Position numbers and translations under genes: made by a program. From NCBI GenBank assembly GCA_932521035.1, contig OW051497.1:6448001-6512000 (forward strand): a stretch of DNA of 64,000 nt, written 5' to 3'. This document shows, one piece after another, positions 1 to 10,605 of this stretch. The DNA is from Oscheius dolichura (taxonomy: Eukaryota; Nematoda; Chromadorea; Rhabditida; Rhabditidae). Numbering within the stretch: the stretch's first letter is position 1; every line of letters starts with the position of its first letter. Below the pieces are notes generated by a model that was not told the origin of the DNA, ran no database searches, and saw nothing but the letters and a program-made list of their open reading frames with translations.

Positions 1-198
1 GTAAATGTAAACCAGGATATATTGGAAATGGGATAACCTGTACAGGTATATTACAGGCTTATTTGGGTGAAAGGAGTTTAAGATGCATGTGATGGCTACT
101 GTAGCAACGACGCGGAATGTCTCAAAACAGGAAGAGGGGAAGTTCGCTGCATTTGTAAGAAGGGGTTCAAAGGAAGACGCTGTGAAATTTTTGAATAG
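1..198 (+). CDS. EGF-repeat protein, C-terminal end (partial)
   Basis: The 3' end of a larger gene that starts left of the window. Exon 1..45 ends in GYIGNGITCT. A 37-base intron (46-82, GT...AG) follows, then the last exon, reading DACDGYCSNDAECLK and ending CICKKGFKGRRCEIFE before TAG at 196-198. The spacing C-x3-C-x5-C...C-x-C-x8-C is a standard EGF module, so the protein is extracellular or a membrane ectodomain without a C-terminal anchor. The whole protein cannot be named from this tail. It converges on the next gene, whose stop lies about 70 bases away. The domain call is secure; the identity of the gene is unknown. Confidence 0.8.
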
Positions 199-269
199 CC
201 AGCGTAAATTCATAATTTATTAAACAATATAATAAACATTATGTTCTAGAATAATAAATAACCGTGGTG

Positions 270-1398
270 TTACTTTCCGGAGTTGGAATAGCATCTGTTG
301 TCCGTGCCACAAGTGTACCCGAGAGGGCAGCGGTTGTTGATGCAGTCTTGGCCAGGAACCGTACTACCGGCAGGATAGCAAAGGTTGCCTTGCCCACAGC
401 GGTATCCATCAGCACAGATGCCGTTTGTGCAGGATTGAAGGGGGACTCCGCTCTGCCAGGGAGTGGTGGCACAACAGAAACCGTTCGGCATACAAGAGAA
501 GCCAGCGGAACAACCAACTCCATTGGCACACTGCCCATTACTAGCACCAGCTGCACATCTACAGCAGACGTTGCCCTTTGTACACACCGATCCGCCCGAA
601 CAGTACCCTCCAGTACAGTAGCCAGTAGGCAATTCCACACCGCCACAAGGACCAACTAAATACCAATATTTATTGTTTATGCTGATACAAGGTACCTCCG
701 ACGAGAGTAGCACCATTTCCGACACCGCTAACAGGAATTGCGCCGGTTCCGATGCCGCCGACGCCATTGGGGATTGCGCCATTTCCTACGGCACCTGGCA
801 CAGGGATCTGAATAAGCTTTTTTTCAGATACTTCCGCCGAACTTGCGTTAGTGTAAGGATTGTATCCGTTATTGAAACCGTTGTTAAATCCATTGTTAAT
901 GTAGGGAGTGTATCCATTGTTGAAGCCGTTGTTCCAGGCGTTATTATAGTTGACACCTTGGCAGCAGGAAGAGGCACAGGGGTTGTATTGGTTTGATCCA
1001 TAGGAGTAGGCGACATATTGTCTTAAAAAGGGGTTTACTTTCACAAAGGACTTGAACTGACCCGTTGACCCACATACCATTGTACTGATTACAGTTGAGA
1101 TTAGAGCATCCCGTGTTGCAGTTGCTATATGGAGTGTAGAAGGAAGTAGGCAATATTCCAACAGTCGAAACACCATTACAATTATTGTATCCACAACCGT
1201 TCCCAGATCCCAGGCAAGCTAAAATATCCTGCTTACAGATATTTAAACTAGGGGATTACGGTATTGAGAAACATAGGAGTTGGGGTAGTTTCCACACATG
1301 TAGTATACGTTCATCTGTCGCTTCGACCTGGTGAGTTCCTTGCCGACCACAATGGCCATCAACAAGTAAAGAATAGTTACAATGAGGGCCTTTCCCAT
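270..1398 (-). CDS. Secreted cysteine-rich repeat protein
   Basis: About 325 residues in four exons. It starts [19 protein letters not shown], a clear signal peptide, followed by a dibasic RSKR site. A middle exon is Asn/Gly/Tyr-rich ([20 protein letters not shown]). The last exon (270-643) carries repeated units of the form C-x-x-G-x-x-C-x-x-G-x-x-C, for example [28 protein letters not shown] and [13 protein letters not shown]. Small introns join the frames: near 644-683 (40 bases), about 1024-1075 (where a GTGGGT donor keeps the phase) and about 1216-1270. The module looks like nematode Cys-rich cuticle or excretory-secretory proteins, but no named family is certain. It is encoded on the minus strand with the next genes and converges on the EGF gene. 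Function unknown. Confidence 0.75.
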
Positions 1399-2235
1399 TC
1401 TGAAAAGGATGAGGTTACAAGAGCTAGAAAAGAAAGGAGACAGATGTTCAAGTGAATATGCTTGTCTGGCACATGTGCTCAGCTTATATAGGCATCTCTC
1501 ACATGCTCAGGAAGGCCCAGTTTTTCGTCGAGCAAATAATCTGAATCAGCATAGACGACGGGAGGAGTGGACAAGAGCAGCTGCACCCATGACGGTGATA
1601 GCTGAGTAGGGATAGTCACCGACGTGTGTAATGGTTTCGTAATCAAAGCTGCACTCATCTGTGTTCTAACTGTAAATAATAATGTCCACTAGAACTTCCT
1701 GCTTAAATTTTTAGCTGCTCTTTTTACTTGGAATGTTTTTTTCGCTTATGTGAGGTAAATTACAAGCTCCAAGGTTTCTGAACGCACCTTTTAATTAAGT
1801 TTGACAGAAGGTCGTTGCCTTTTAAACCAATGAAGGAGGCACTCCAATTGACATCTTACCTCCTAAAAATGATCGTTTTATGATTGTTTATGCCTTTCCG
1901 TCGGGGTATTATGCTCAAGTTACAACGCTGTTTCATTCCCTCTGACCCATAAATGGCAGGCGAAATCTGGTTTTTCTTTACCCCTGTACTTGCTGACCAG
2001 GTCAATGTTTGGAGAAAGATTTTCGCACTTCCTGACTATTTGCGTTGATATCAAACACGCCCTGCCCTGTGGCGTATTGGGTAAAATCCACTCTGGAGAA
2101 CAAGAAATAGCCCCGATGGAATGTGTTGCCGTGCTTTCATTATAGACACTGATAAATAGAAATTTATTGAGATTCTTAATCGACTGCACTGCACAGACAT
2201 GGTATGACGATTGATATGACGTTGCGTTGATCTGC
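1399..2235. other. Intergenic, no supported gene
   Basis: 5' flank of the Cys-rich gene and 3' flank of the next minus-strand gene. An AATAAA on the minus strand lies at 2163-2168. A minus-strand open frame at 1920-2252 is discussed in the findings and is not called as a gene. Confidence 0.5.
2163..2168 (-). promoter_or_regulatory. Poly(A) signal AATAAA
   Basis: Minus-strand AATAAATTTC lies about 70 bases after the stop at 2236. The paralogous gene at 4452-4722 has the same hexamer and flank at nearly the same distance, which supports its use. Confidence 0.5.
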
Positions 2236-3442
2236 TTATTTTCCAGTGGCATAAGACTGAAAAGATTTTAAATTAGCGGCAGTAAGAGAAACACTCACTC
2301 CGCCGGCAGCGGGGGCAGGTGCTGAATAGCCTCCGGCAGAAGGAGCCGGGCCAGGCTGAGGGGCTTCAACCGGGGCTGGTGCTGATTGGTATCCTTGAGT
2401 TGGGGCTGGCTGAGAGAATGGGGCCGGACCCGGAGCAGACTGAGGGGCAGGTGCTTCAAGAGGAGCTGGAGCCGACTGAGCATATCCGCCTTGAGCTGGG
2501 GCTTGCTGCTGTTGCTGCTGTTCTTGTTGTGGTTGGAACTGTTGAGGAGCTTGTTGTTGAGGCTGAGAGTAGCCGCCAGATGGAGCGGGAGCCACTTGCT
2601 GAGGTGCAGGCTGAGGGGAGAATGATGGGGAGAGGGCCGGAGCGGCTTGTTGAGGGAAGGAAGCGGGAGCAGGCTGGGCATATCCTTTAAAATTTTAGTT
2701 GTTCATGAGATATCATTTTTACCTCCAGCAGCAGGTGCAGGCTGTCCGAATGAGGGCAGAGGAGCTCCAAGTCCAGGGAAGTTCATTTGAGGTAGGTTGA
2801 GACTGGGAAATCCGGGAAGAGCCGGAGCGGCCTGTCCAAATGAGGGAGCAGGAGCAGCTTGTCCAAACGAGGGTGCAGCGGCATAGGAGGAGCCACCAGC
2901 AGATCCTAATCCGGGTAGTTGAGGAAGAGGCTGCAGTTGGGGAAGAGGGGCAGCACCAGCTGTGGCATAACCGCCGGCTGGGGCTCCGAAAGAAGGAAGA
3001 GGAGCAGGGAATGCTGGTGATGGAGGTACAGCAGGGGCTGTAGCATATCCGCCAGATGGAGCACCGAAAGAAGGAAGAGGGGCCGGAGCAGCATAGCCTC
3101 CCGCGAGGCTTCCGCCACCGCAAGGGCTAATCGGAGCTGCACAGGGGGCCGGAGGCGGTGCGCAGGGTGGGGGACATGGAGGAGGGCAAGGAGAAGGTTG
3201 GCAACCTGAACAGGAAACTCATCTCTTTAGAGGTTTCAAACTAACCGCATCCGCCCCCAAAGGAAGGTAGTGATAGCTTAGGGAGAGACAGGCTAGGCCC
3301 CCCACAGCCACATGGGGGTGGAGGAGCACTACAAATATACATTTATACTGATCAACTAAAAGCCTTACCCGCAGCCGGAGCCTCCAAAGAAAATGGCTTG
3401 GGAAGATCCCAATACTAAAGCCACGATAGCTATCGTCCTCAT
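2236..3442 (-). CDS. Pro/Ala/Gln-rich secreted cuticle-type protein
   Basis: About 345 residues. The first exon reads MRTIAIVALVLGSSQAIFFG, a signal peptide. The next exon carries PPPPCGCGGPSLSLPKLSLPS and ends GGGCG. Then a Cys/Pro block (PSPCPPPCPPPCAPPPAPC) leads into long, low-complexity repeats of GGYA, AAPAPSFGQ and AQPAPA, a Gln run near 2505-2550, and the end SYATGK. Introns of about 38 to 45 bases lie near 3322-3368, 3210-3250 and 2690-2730. A further GTGAGT...TTTCAG intron may lie at about 2254-2296. The N-terminal Cys/Pro module matches the whole of the next gene upstream. The pattern suggests a structural cuticle or extracellular matrix protein. No catalytic domain is seen. Confidence 0.7.
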
Positions 3443-4451
3443 CCTGAAATGAAAATGATAGAAAATTTGAAAGACGGGCCACAAGATGGACGAGAGGTAT
3501 AACAATGGCTGCCCAGGCCGATCCAGAACAGCGTTTTTATACCCGCCATCCAAGGAATGGAATTGAAACTTTCGCGGGATTGGACCGAAATGGCTGTGGC
3601 GATGCGGATCACAGCCAATGTGCCGCGAATACACGCCTTTATACCGTCTTTGTGGGCAGATATGCAAGGGAAAAAAGCTGACGCCGAAGCGAGTACGGAT
3701 GACTGTGATTTAAGCTAGATCCGGGATTACAGCCGATTTTACGCTTGAAACACAGATTCCACAATGGAAGCATTCGGCAAGGACACGGAGATTTCAGTCG
3801 TGTCAAACGAACTGTAGCCTAATTTATCGCGTCTGGCGACGGACAGACTTATTTGGAATTTGCCGGCTAGACAGCAACAGAGAGTGCTCACTTTTTAGCT
3901 TGCCACCCTTCTTTCTTAAGCCCTCCTTTTCTTTGGCTTTCACGCTGACTTTCAGTGTTTTTGTCAGCATTAATCACTATGCCAATCACTGCGTAGATAT
4001 TCTGTTACTGCTCTATGAAATGTAAGCAAAATGTTTGGATTTGACCGTTAATGGTTAGGTAGCCACTATCTGTAAACCACGACAATTCAGTTTACAAGCT
4101 CTGATCGGCAAAAAAGGTATGTTCTGATGTCTATGGAATGTTGTGATGTCACGAATCCCTTCAACATTTCTGACTCATTTCCGTCCGAGATAAATTTCTA
4201 TGCGTACAACATGACCTCGTCCTTTGCATTGCAACAACCGGCCGTGGCAGCTCAAGTTTTTCGGAAAAGCTTGTTGCATCGACGATGAGATCATAAATCG
4301 GAATCACCTTCTGACACACCTGTTCTTGGCCTCCCCTTGGGAATATACTTAGCCCCCATTGCGAATATAAACACATAAATAAGAATAATGAAATTTATTG
4401 ATTGCTCATATACAAATATCCAAAGCTGGCTGTCTGCGTGGAAGTCGTCGC
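3443..4451. other. Intergenic, no supported gene
   Basis: Promoter side of the Pro/Ala-rich gene and 3' flank of its smaller paralogue. No coding exon with a splice context was recognised. A minus-strand AATAAA lies at 4394-4399. Confidence 0.45.
4394..4399 (-). promoter_or_regulatory. Poly(A) signal AATAAA
   Basis: Minus-strand AATAAA, about 55 bases after the stop at 4452, in the same AATAAATTTC context as the paralogue's signal at 2163-2168. Confidence 0.5.
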
Positions 4452-4722
4452 TTACTTTCCGCAACCGCAAGGAGAAGGAGGAGGGGCACATCCGCAGCCT
4501 CCACCACCCAAGCTTGGGAGAGATGGGAGAGAGATTGGTGGCAGGGAAGGAAGGCCACCGCTGAATTAAATTGATAATATTCCTTTAAAGTAAAATTACT
4601 AACCCGCATCCACATGGGGGTGGAGGTGGAGCACATCCACAGCCTCCGGAAGACGGGAAGAGGAAGGCGCTTCCTTGGGTGAAGGCCATGGCGATGAGGG
4701 CAAGGACAAAGAAGAATTTCAT
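4452..4722 (-). CDS. Small Cys/Pro-rich secreted protein, paralogue of 2236-3442
   Basis: Two exons, about 75 residues. The first reads MKFFFVLALIAMAFTQGSA (signal peptide) followed by GGCGCAPPPPPCGCG. A 45-base intron (near 4560-4604) follows. The second exon reads GLPSLPPISLPSLPSLGGGG and ends CGCAPPPSPCGCGK. Two CGC-Pro-CGCG modules flank a Leu/Pro/Ser linker. The same order, CGC/PPPP/CGCGG then SL-LP repeats then GGG-CGC, opens the larger gene downstream on the same strand, so the two are probably a tandem duplication. The role is inferred to be extracellular or structural. A GTAAGC overlaps the stop and could extend the gene, but the AATAAA soon after argues against that. Confidence 0.65.
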
Positions 4723-5062
4723 TCTGGAACAGGGATGCATAAGTTGCGCCAAGTGGATGCGAAAGTGCGGATAAAGCCATAAAGCCGAGGTGTGAACAAG
4801 CAGCGGAGATTAGGCCTTTTATAACGCCCCGTAAAGCGGTTCATACGCAGTTCATGGTTAGCTGGCTTTCAGGTTTTTTTCTTCATTGGCGCCGAAACTG
4901 AACCTCGAAATACCTGATCGTCGGTTATCTGTCTGCCACGCGACGCATTAAATCCGGCCTTCTTACGTTTTGCGACGTATTCGCTAAAACACTACTACAC
5001 AGCTCATTCCCGTTGCCCATAACATGTGCTTCGATGCGTCTGGTTCTTCGGTAAATTATTCA
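4723..5062. other. Intergenic, no supported gene
   Basis: Upstream of the small Cys/Pro gene and 3' of the LU gene. Nothing recognised. Confidence 0.45.
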
Positions 5063-5887
5063 TTAATACAAAACCAAACTTAATAACACAACCACAAATA
5101 ATAATATTAGACTGTTTGAATACGCGTAGTTACAATAATCTCCGTCACACCAGCAAGAAAATTCTATTACTGAAGCATCTGACAGGCATGCCAAGGGTGC
5201 CTGAAATCGTTTTCATTTAGTTCAAACATTATTGCACGCAATTCAACTATAGTATTGTAAGTTTGATTTTCCTCTCTCCGCTTTGAAAAACAAGTAGACA
5301 CAAATAACGTAAACTACTTGAAGGTGGGTTCTTTACATTACTCCTCTGGAAACAAACACTCTTACCTCGCCAACGGTGCAAAACGAATGGTTAGGCGGTC
5401 TAAAAGTATTAGGATCCATCAAATCAAACATTTTCTCATAGCAACCACGAAATATCATGGACGAGGATGACCCTAAACAGAAATAAGTATTATTAATATA
5501 TTTATCAGCAGTTACCTGAATTGTTCAATGTTTGTTGCCATTTAAAGCACGGCCCCTCGCATTCATCAGTGCTTCGTTCCTAAATTTCTCAAATTCCCTT
5601 TTAAGAGTTAATTAACCTTGATAATCCATAGATCTGAATCACATTTGTTGTCAAAGACACGTGGCTCGGCAATCCTCCTCTGGGGACCTCGTTGTTTCGT
5701 TATAAAATTCTAAAATTCTTTACATAGCCAAAAAAAGAAATTAGTCACAGATCTCATGTTGTCAGTTGCGCAACTATAGCATTTACCTGAAATTTAACAC
5801 CTTTATGTGCTCGAACACGGACTCACTCCTGGCGAAGACAATAGCAACCTCGACGGCCATAACAAAAAGATGTGGACAGATTCTCAT
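5063..5887 (-). CDS. Ly6/uPAR (LU, three-finger) domain GPI-type protein 1
   Basis: Six small exons read by hand: 5827-5887, 5749-5786, 5617-5709, 5516-5579, 5366-5472 and 5063-5200, summing to 501 bases or 166 residues in frame. The N-terminus MRICPHLFVMAVEVAIVFA is a signal peptide. The mature part opens KCYSCATDN, the usual start of an LU domain, then VFDNKCDS, DECEGPCFKW, MIFRGCYEKMFD, HSFCTVGE, and closes SCWCDGDYCN. After CN comes a hydrophobic tail (LILLFVVVLLSLVLY) ending at the stop, as in GPI-anchored Ly6 proteins. Introns are 31 to 50 bases except the last (about 165). The LU class is clear; ligand and role are unknown. Known LU proteins modulate receptors and ion channels or act in adhesion. 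Two relatives lie elsewhere in the window. Confidence 0.85.
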
Positions 5888-6870
5888 GCTGGTTTCAATA
5901 TGATCCGGCTTTGTGGGACCCTAGCCGGCAACGGTAAACACAAAAGCTGACTGGGGAATTGGTCAGATGTACTTTCTTGAGAGCTACCTGTTGACTTTCT
6001 TTTCACTGCAAGATCTCTTCACATGCCTGAAAAATGAATTGGGTCAACACAATGGGTCGAGGGACTATGAAAACAGAGAAAAAAGAAGAATTGACTATAG
6101 GAGAGGGGATTTGACGGCCAGAAAGTGGGCAGATGGGAGCTTATACTGACCATGTTTGCACAGGCTAATACGCGAGGTGCGAAACGGAGACCATATTGAA
6201 AGTAGACCTGGATTTCAAACAAAAGAGCTACAACATAATGGGATAAATCTGATCGAAGCCAAGCAAGAGAATCTTTGAAGAGAGCTCGCTCAATGCCAGG
6301 AAAGGGGATATTGGTTTTCGGTAGGGTCGTGGATCGACGATGTGCAAACAGCGCCAGAGGATAAATAATGCACCTCCGCGCGAGCCAACAGTAGCGGTCG
6401 AACAAGGAAGTCCTACAGCTAAGGACAAAAAGCGAAAGTTTTAAAAGCAAGCTATTATATTATGTACGGCCAGCTAGTCGATAAGAAGAATATCGAGGTG
6501 ATTCAATGACTTTCTCGTAGCATTTCGTGAATGACTCGTAGAGAAGATGCTTCGCACAGAAATATTGAAACAAGACAGTGGATCGTGACTTAGTTCCGCG
6601 GAACCATTTCTGATCGGAGCTATGTCACAGTCCACTTGTTTCTCCTGTCTCCCATATTACTGTTTAACCAAACCTCCACACCGACCCCTGATTGATGCTC
6701 CGAAGTCAACAGACTGCTGGCACTGATGGTTTTCAGGCGAATCTAGCGCTGCAAGGGAGTTCCATAGCTGGTTGGAATCAACAGGAAATTCTACACATAT
6801 CCAAAAAGCGGAGACTTTGGTTCCAGCCATTCGATATTCCTCATCAGGACCATATAGAAAGTAAACCGAA

Positions 6871-6987
6871 TGGCGCGGGTTCGATCTCCACAGAGACCGA
6901 ATTTTTTGATTTTTTTATAGCTCGGCCACTTATGGGCCATTTTTGGAGATTTAAAGACTGGGATGTGGAGAATATCAAGGGCTATCT
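6871..6987 (+). repeat. tRNA B-box-containing dispersed repeat, copy 1
   Basis: The copy begins GGCGCGGGTTCGATCTCCAC, continues AGAGACCGAATTTTTTGATT and runs through a GGCCA...GGGCCATTTT segment to CAAGGGCTATCT. An inverted, diverged copy lies at 7122-7230. The GGTTCGATC core resembles the internal B box of RNA polymerase III genes, so a tRNA-derived SINE is plausible. No full cloverleaf can be folded. Confidence 0.6.
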
Positions 6988-7121
6988 AACGAACCATAGA
7001 CTAGCATAAAAACTGTGGGCAAGCCTGTGGGAACACTAGCGTTGAAACAGGAAAACCTTTTGTGCACGTGCCCTCATACAGGATTTACTGCTGAAGCCTT
7101 TCGACTGCAACTGGCTCTACG

Positions 7122-7230
7122 AGATAGCCCTTGCTGTACTCTATATCTCAGTTTTTAAATCTCCGAAAATGGTCCATGAATGGCCAAGCTAAGCAAAAAT
7201 TTCGGTCTCTGTTGGGATCGAACCCGCGCC
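7122..7230 (-). repeat. tRNA B-box-containing dispersed repeat, copy 2 (inverted)
   Basis: Read on the minus strand it starts GGCGCGGGTTCGATCCCAAC and follows copy 1 with scattered substitutions to CAAGGGCTATCT. The two copies are separated by about 135 bases and could pair as a long hairpin. Just beyond it, at 7247-7292, the motif CATCCGGGCCCGGG occurs twice. Confidence 0.6.
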
Positions 7231-7732
7231 TGGCGCGCTAAAAGCCATCCGGGCCCGGGTTCAAACCAGAAATTACGCATCCGGGCCCGGGCCTGCTTTC
7301 GGCCATGTATGGGTGGCCCTGCTTAGAGAACACCCACTCGTAACATCATGGTTCCACATCAGACTGAAACATAATCGCGTAAACTCAAAGTGAACTGAAC
7401 GCTTCAGCAAATTTTGTATTACGTTAGTGATGTTCATATAACGAATCGTATATCACATGATACACCTTGATGCTTTTTGCTCACTGATCCACATGGAGTA
7501 AACGAGCAGTCCGAACGTCTTCTAGTCTGCGATGACTAGCTTTCTGGGCTAAAACATAAATCTCCCACATACTTAATCTTTAACCGAATGTTAAGCTGTG
7601 CGTGACAAATGATGTCTGTTAAGTAGAACCGTTGAAAGCGAGCTGTAGTACATCCTCGTGCATGTCTTAATCTTTTTACCGACTCACTTTGATTATCTTA
7701 ATCTGTAACATTCTTCAAGTTGTCTCATCAAA

Positions 7733-8897
7733 ATGGGCTGGAGCTCTATATCTACAGAGGAATATATCTGGGTTGTATTTTCTTGCTTTTCTGCTTTAGT
7801 ATACGGGCTGATAATATATATTATCGTAAGTAGTCGAAGGAGTCATCCTAATTCTTTATTCCACGCGCCCTTTTTCAACATTACATTAATACAAGTTCGA
7901 AATTGGTTAAAACCCAGTCAAATATTGTTTTTAGGCCGTCCACGGGCTCCTTCTCTTTTTCACAGTAAATTTTGTAATGCGTCCCCGTAAGTTTCGCCTG
8001 ATAATTTATCCAATCACCGACGACTCGCGTCTGGTTGAGTGGACGTACTATTGGTATTCATTTCTGAAGAACAATCTCTTCTTGAGTTACATTGTTGTCG
8101 CAGCCAACAGAATGACTGTTTTCATCTTTGAAACCAACTACAAGCGAGTAAGCAGACCTCACTGACGTAGGAAGAGACCTTTTTAGATGTGGACGCCTAC
8201 TGTCGTTTGTATAATAACAGCGTGCTGTTACGTCTTTCTCTTATTTCTTCGCTTCCTAACCTACTCTTCCAGTTACAAATTCGCTACCACTGTGGATTTT
8301 GCGGCAGACATATTCATGTTTGCCTTGCCTCCAGCTATGGATTTGGTTAGTTCTGAGAAACTATTAAATTGTTTCTTTTCAGTTTGATATAATTCTGGAT
8401 ATTGTTCTCAGTCTCGGTTCTGGCACTATTTGTCTTGTTTTGTATTTGATTACTGCATATCGTGCTAAGCGGTCGAACATCACCGGAAACAAAAAGGTTG
8501 GTTTGAGTAAGCCTATAACTGAAATGTAGGAAGTGCAGAAACGGGAAATGATCATCCTCCGGTCTGCTTTTGTCACCTTCCTGCTTATGCTCCCCGCGGC
8601 CATTCGAGGTGCAATCCATTGCTATGCCATTTCCTTCAACGACACAGAACTTAGACTTATGTCCAACCGAGCAGCGTATCGTTCTGCTCAACTCATATAT
8701 CGTTTGATTACAGTACCTATTTCATCGAGGTTATGTTTGTCGCCGAACCTTGGGTCCTTATAATGACATTCCATTCAATACGACAGAAGGTCGTCTATTT
8801 GTTCGGAAGCGTTGCTCTCAGCGGCTCAGTGATAGAGAATTCGGTCACTGACGCGCAGAATGCATCTCACTCTCGCGTGTTCACTGTTACCCGTTAG
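7733..8897 (+). CDS. Serpentine 7TM chemoreceptor-like GPCR
   Basis: Six exons, about 325 residues. It opens MGWSSISTEEYIWVVFSCFS with the first membrane helix straight after the start. Later helices read AVHGLLLFFTVNFVM, NLFLSYIVVAANRMTVFIFE (the end of TM3, with NRM in the DRY-like position), TVVCIITACCYVFLLFLRFL, DIILDIVLSLGSGTICLVLY, ILRSAFVTFLLMLPAAIRGA and EVMFVAEPWVLIMTF. Introns of 33 to 41 bases lie near 7895-7935, 8150-8188, 8346-8382 and 8496-8528. A 38-base intron at about 8682-8719 is needed to keep the frame into TM7. The layout fits nematode Sr-type chemoreceptors; the exact family is not certain. AATAAA lies at 8921-8926. Confidence 0.75.
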
Positions 8898-9850
8898 ATT
8901 GCTGTGGATAATAAACATTAAATAAAACTCTTTCTGTCGTTTGTGGTTAACCGCGTCTTCTATACTGATAGGACGGTTGCTGTACAGTACAACATAGATT
9001 AACGTTTCAATGAACCAGCATCATTGAAGTCCGTTGTACCGCAATGAATTTCGACGGGACTATTTCCTCCTCACTTCACGCTATGTGAACATGTAGAATG
9101 TCTTTTTCCCACATTATTAGTCCTCAGAAATTTGGGTTCATAGCTGCACAAAGCGTTTCTTTGTGTTACTTCCATCTTCTGTCGGGGTAGAAATTCCAAA
9201 GCGTACACATTCCGTCTATTTTCATCCACTAGTGGGAACTAATCAGCAGTCGTTATTTTCCTAAGGAGACCGCCATTGTCTGTTGCTCTTCTGAGTCTCG
9301 GATAATCCTCGTTCTTGATATCATCTTATAGTCTTTTCTCAGTCTGAAGTTCGAGTTTCATCCGTCAGGCTTATAAGCTTCGTTGCACACGATTTTTACC
9401 GATTCAAAGCCATTTTCATCTTCAGCGGGCTTTTATTGAAGTGTTTTATTTCTGAACACCATTGATCCACATTTCGTGCTCTCTGGGTGCACTGTCCTCA
9501 CTAGTCGTCAGGGGGAGAACTGTTGCCTCGTCTCTTCTCTCCTTATTTTCGACAAAAAAATTGGATACGTGAAAAGTTCTGCTCATATTTATCCAGTATC
9601 AAAGTACGGCGCGCGTTCACAGAGCTGCTGAGATTATCGAACTCTTTAACTTTCTTTCAAAAAGCAGCCAAGCCGAAAATGTTTCCAGCGTTACAGCATT
9701 CCCATGACATAGCATTACCATGATTTTATGGCTTCCTATAATTTTGATAATTTAACTATCTCATTTGACCGAGCCTCGTTCTCGTTTGCCTTTCTTTGTT
9801 TCAAATTTTGCCGTTGTAACTTTAATTAAAAGAACTTTACAGCGACCACA
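8898..9850. other. Intergenic, no supported gene
   Basis: Contains the AATAAA of the receptor at 8921-8926 and the promoter side of the next gene. An open frame at 9523-9723 has no supporting signal. Confidence 0.45.
8921..8926 (+). promoter_or_regulatory. Poly(A) signal AATAAA
   Basis: AATAAA 24 bases after the stop codon of the serpentine receptor. Confidence 0.5.
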
Positions 9851-10509
9851 ATGAGCATCTCAAAGTGGACCCCACACCGCTCTAAGTCAGCATTTGACAT
9901 ATCCACCTCTGCCATTGACGACTTCGTTCCTCCGGGACTGGTCCCTGGTGGGATGAAGCAGTCGGGTCGTTTTACTCAAACTGTTCTAGACAAGCGGGAT
10001 GAGTATTTATTGTCTAATGAGCAGGAGTTTCCCAATGCTGCCCGACGCGCTTCAGAAATTCCGCTGGGAAAGCCAGTGAGTATGATAAATCGCATTATAG
10101 GAGACTATTTTCAGCCGATGCCACAGAACCAGGGCGTACGTAGACAGAGTCTGATAGACAAAGCCTTCAATGGAACTTTGAAAAATGATATAAAGGTATG
10201 GTAACGTTCTTTTTTTTGTTAACGCTGTGTTGCAGAAAATGTGGGCAAGACGTTCTTCTCTTACTTTGTTTAAAACTCGCTCTCAACGCTCTCCCAGAGC
10301 ATCGGACGAAGAGTCGCTGAATTCCTCTCAAGAAAGCATCGACGATCTTATGAAGTGGGCTCTATACCGTTTCAATGTAGACTACAATATTTAGGGAAAT
10401 GGGCGGCTTTTTCATGGTTGATCGGTCGCACTGGGCACCGCCACCACCGCAACCAGCTGCTCCTACCCCCAAACGTCGAAGTTTCAGTCTTTTCTCTAGG
10501 AAGATCTAA
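9851..10509 (+). CDS. Novel basic, disordered protein
   Basis: Three exons, about 190 residues. It starts MSISKWTPHRSKSAFDIS after ACCACA. Exon 1 runs to about 10195 and contains VPPGLVPGGMKQSGRFTQTV. A GTATGG...TTGCAG intron follows. Exon 2 is Ser/Arg-rich (KMWARRSSLTLFKTRSQRSP) and acidic near its end (DEESLNSSQESIDDLMK). A 40-base intron (about 10351-10390, GTGGGC...TTTAG) leads to the C-terminus, WAPPPPQPAAPTPKRRSFSL then FSRKI. Phases agree at both junctions. No known domain is recognised. The charge pattern and many Ser/Arg/Pro residues suggest an unstructured, perhaps phosphorylated, cytosolic or cytoskeletal adaptor; that is inference only. It converges on the GnRH-receptor-like gene with under 100 bases between the stops. 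Confidence 0.6.
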
Positions 10510-10605
10510 TATTTCAAAAAACTTTATTTTCATTTATAATGAATGTACATGTTGTCTGTCAAAATAACCGTAGTCTTGCTATAAGCACCCAGGATTTGTT
10601 CTTTT

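Larger units (their letters stand above)
5888..7732. other. Intergenic with an inverted repeat pair
   Basis: No supported gene. Open frames at 6019-6450 (-) and 6692-7009 (+) lack splice context and family resemblance, and the second overlaps a repeat copy. The repeat pair at 6871-6987 and 7122-7230 is listed separately. Confidence 0.45.

Noticed and set aside
6019..6450. 143-codon minus-strand frame
   Set aside because: No family resemblance, low-complexity Phe/Ser content, no splice context; expected by chance.
7122..7230. tRNA gene
   Set aside because: A B-box-like core is present but no A box, anticodon arm or cloverleaf can be formed.
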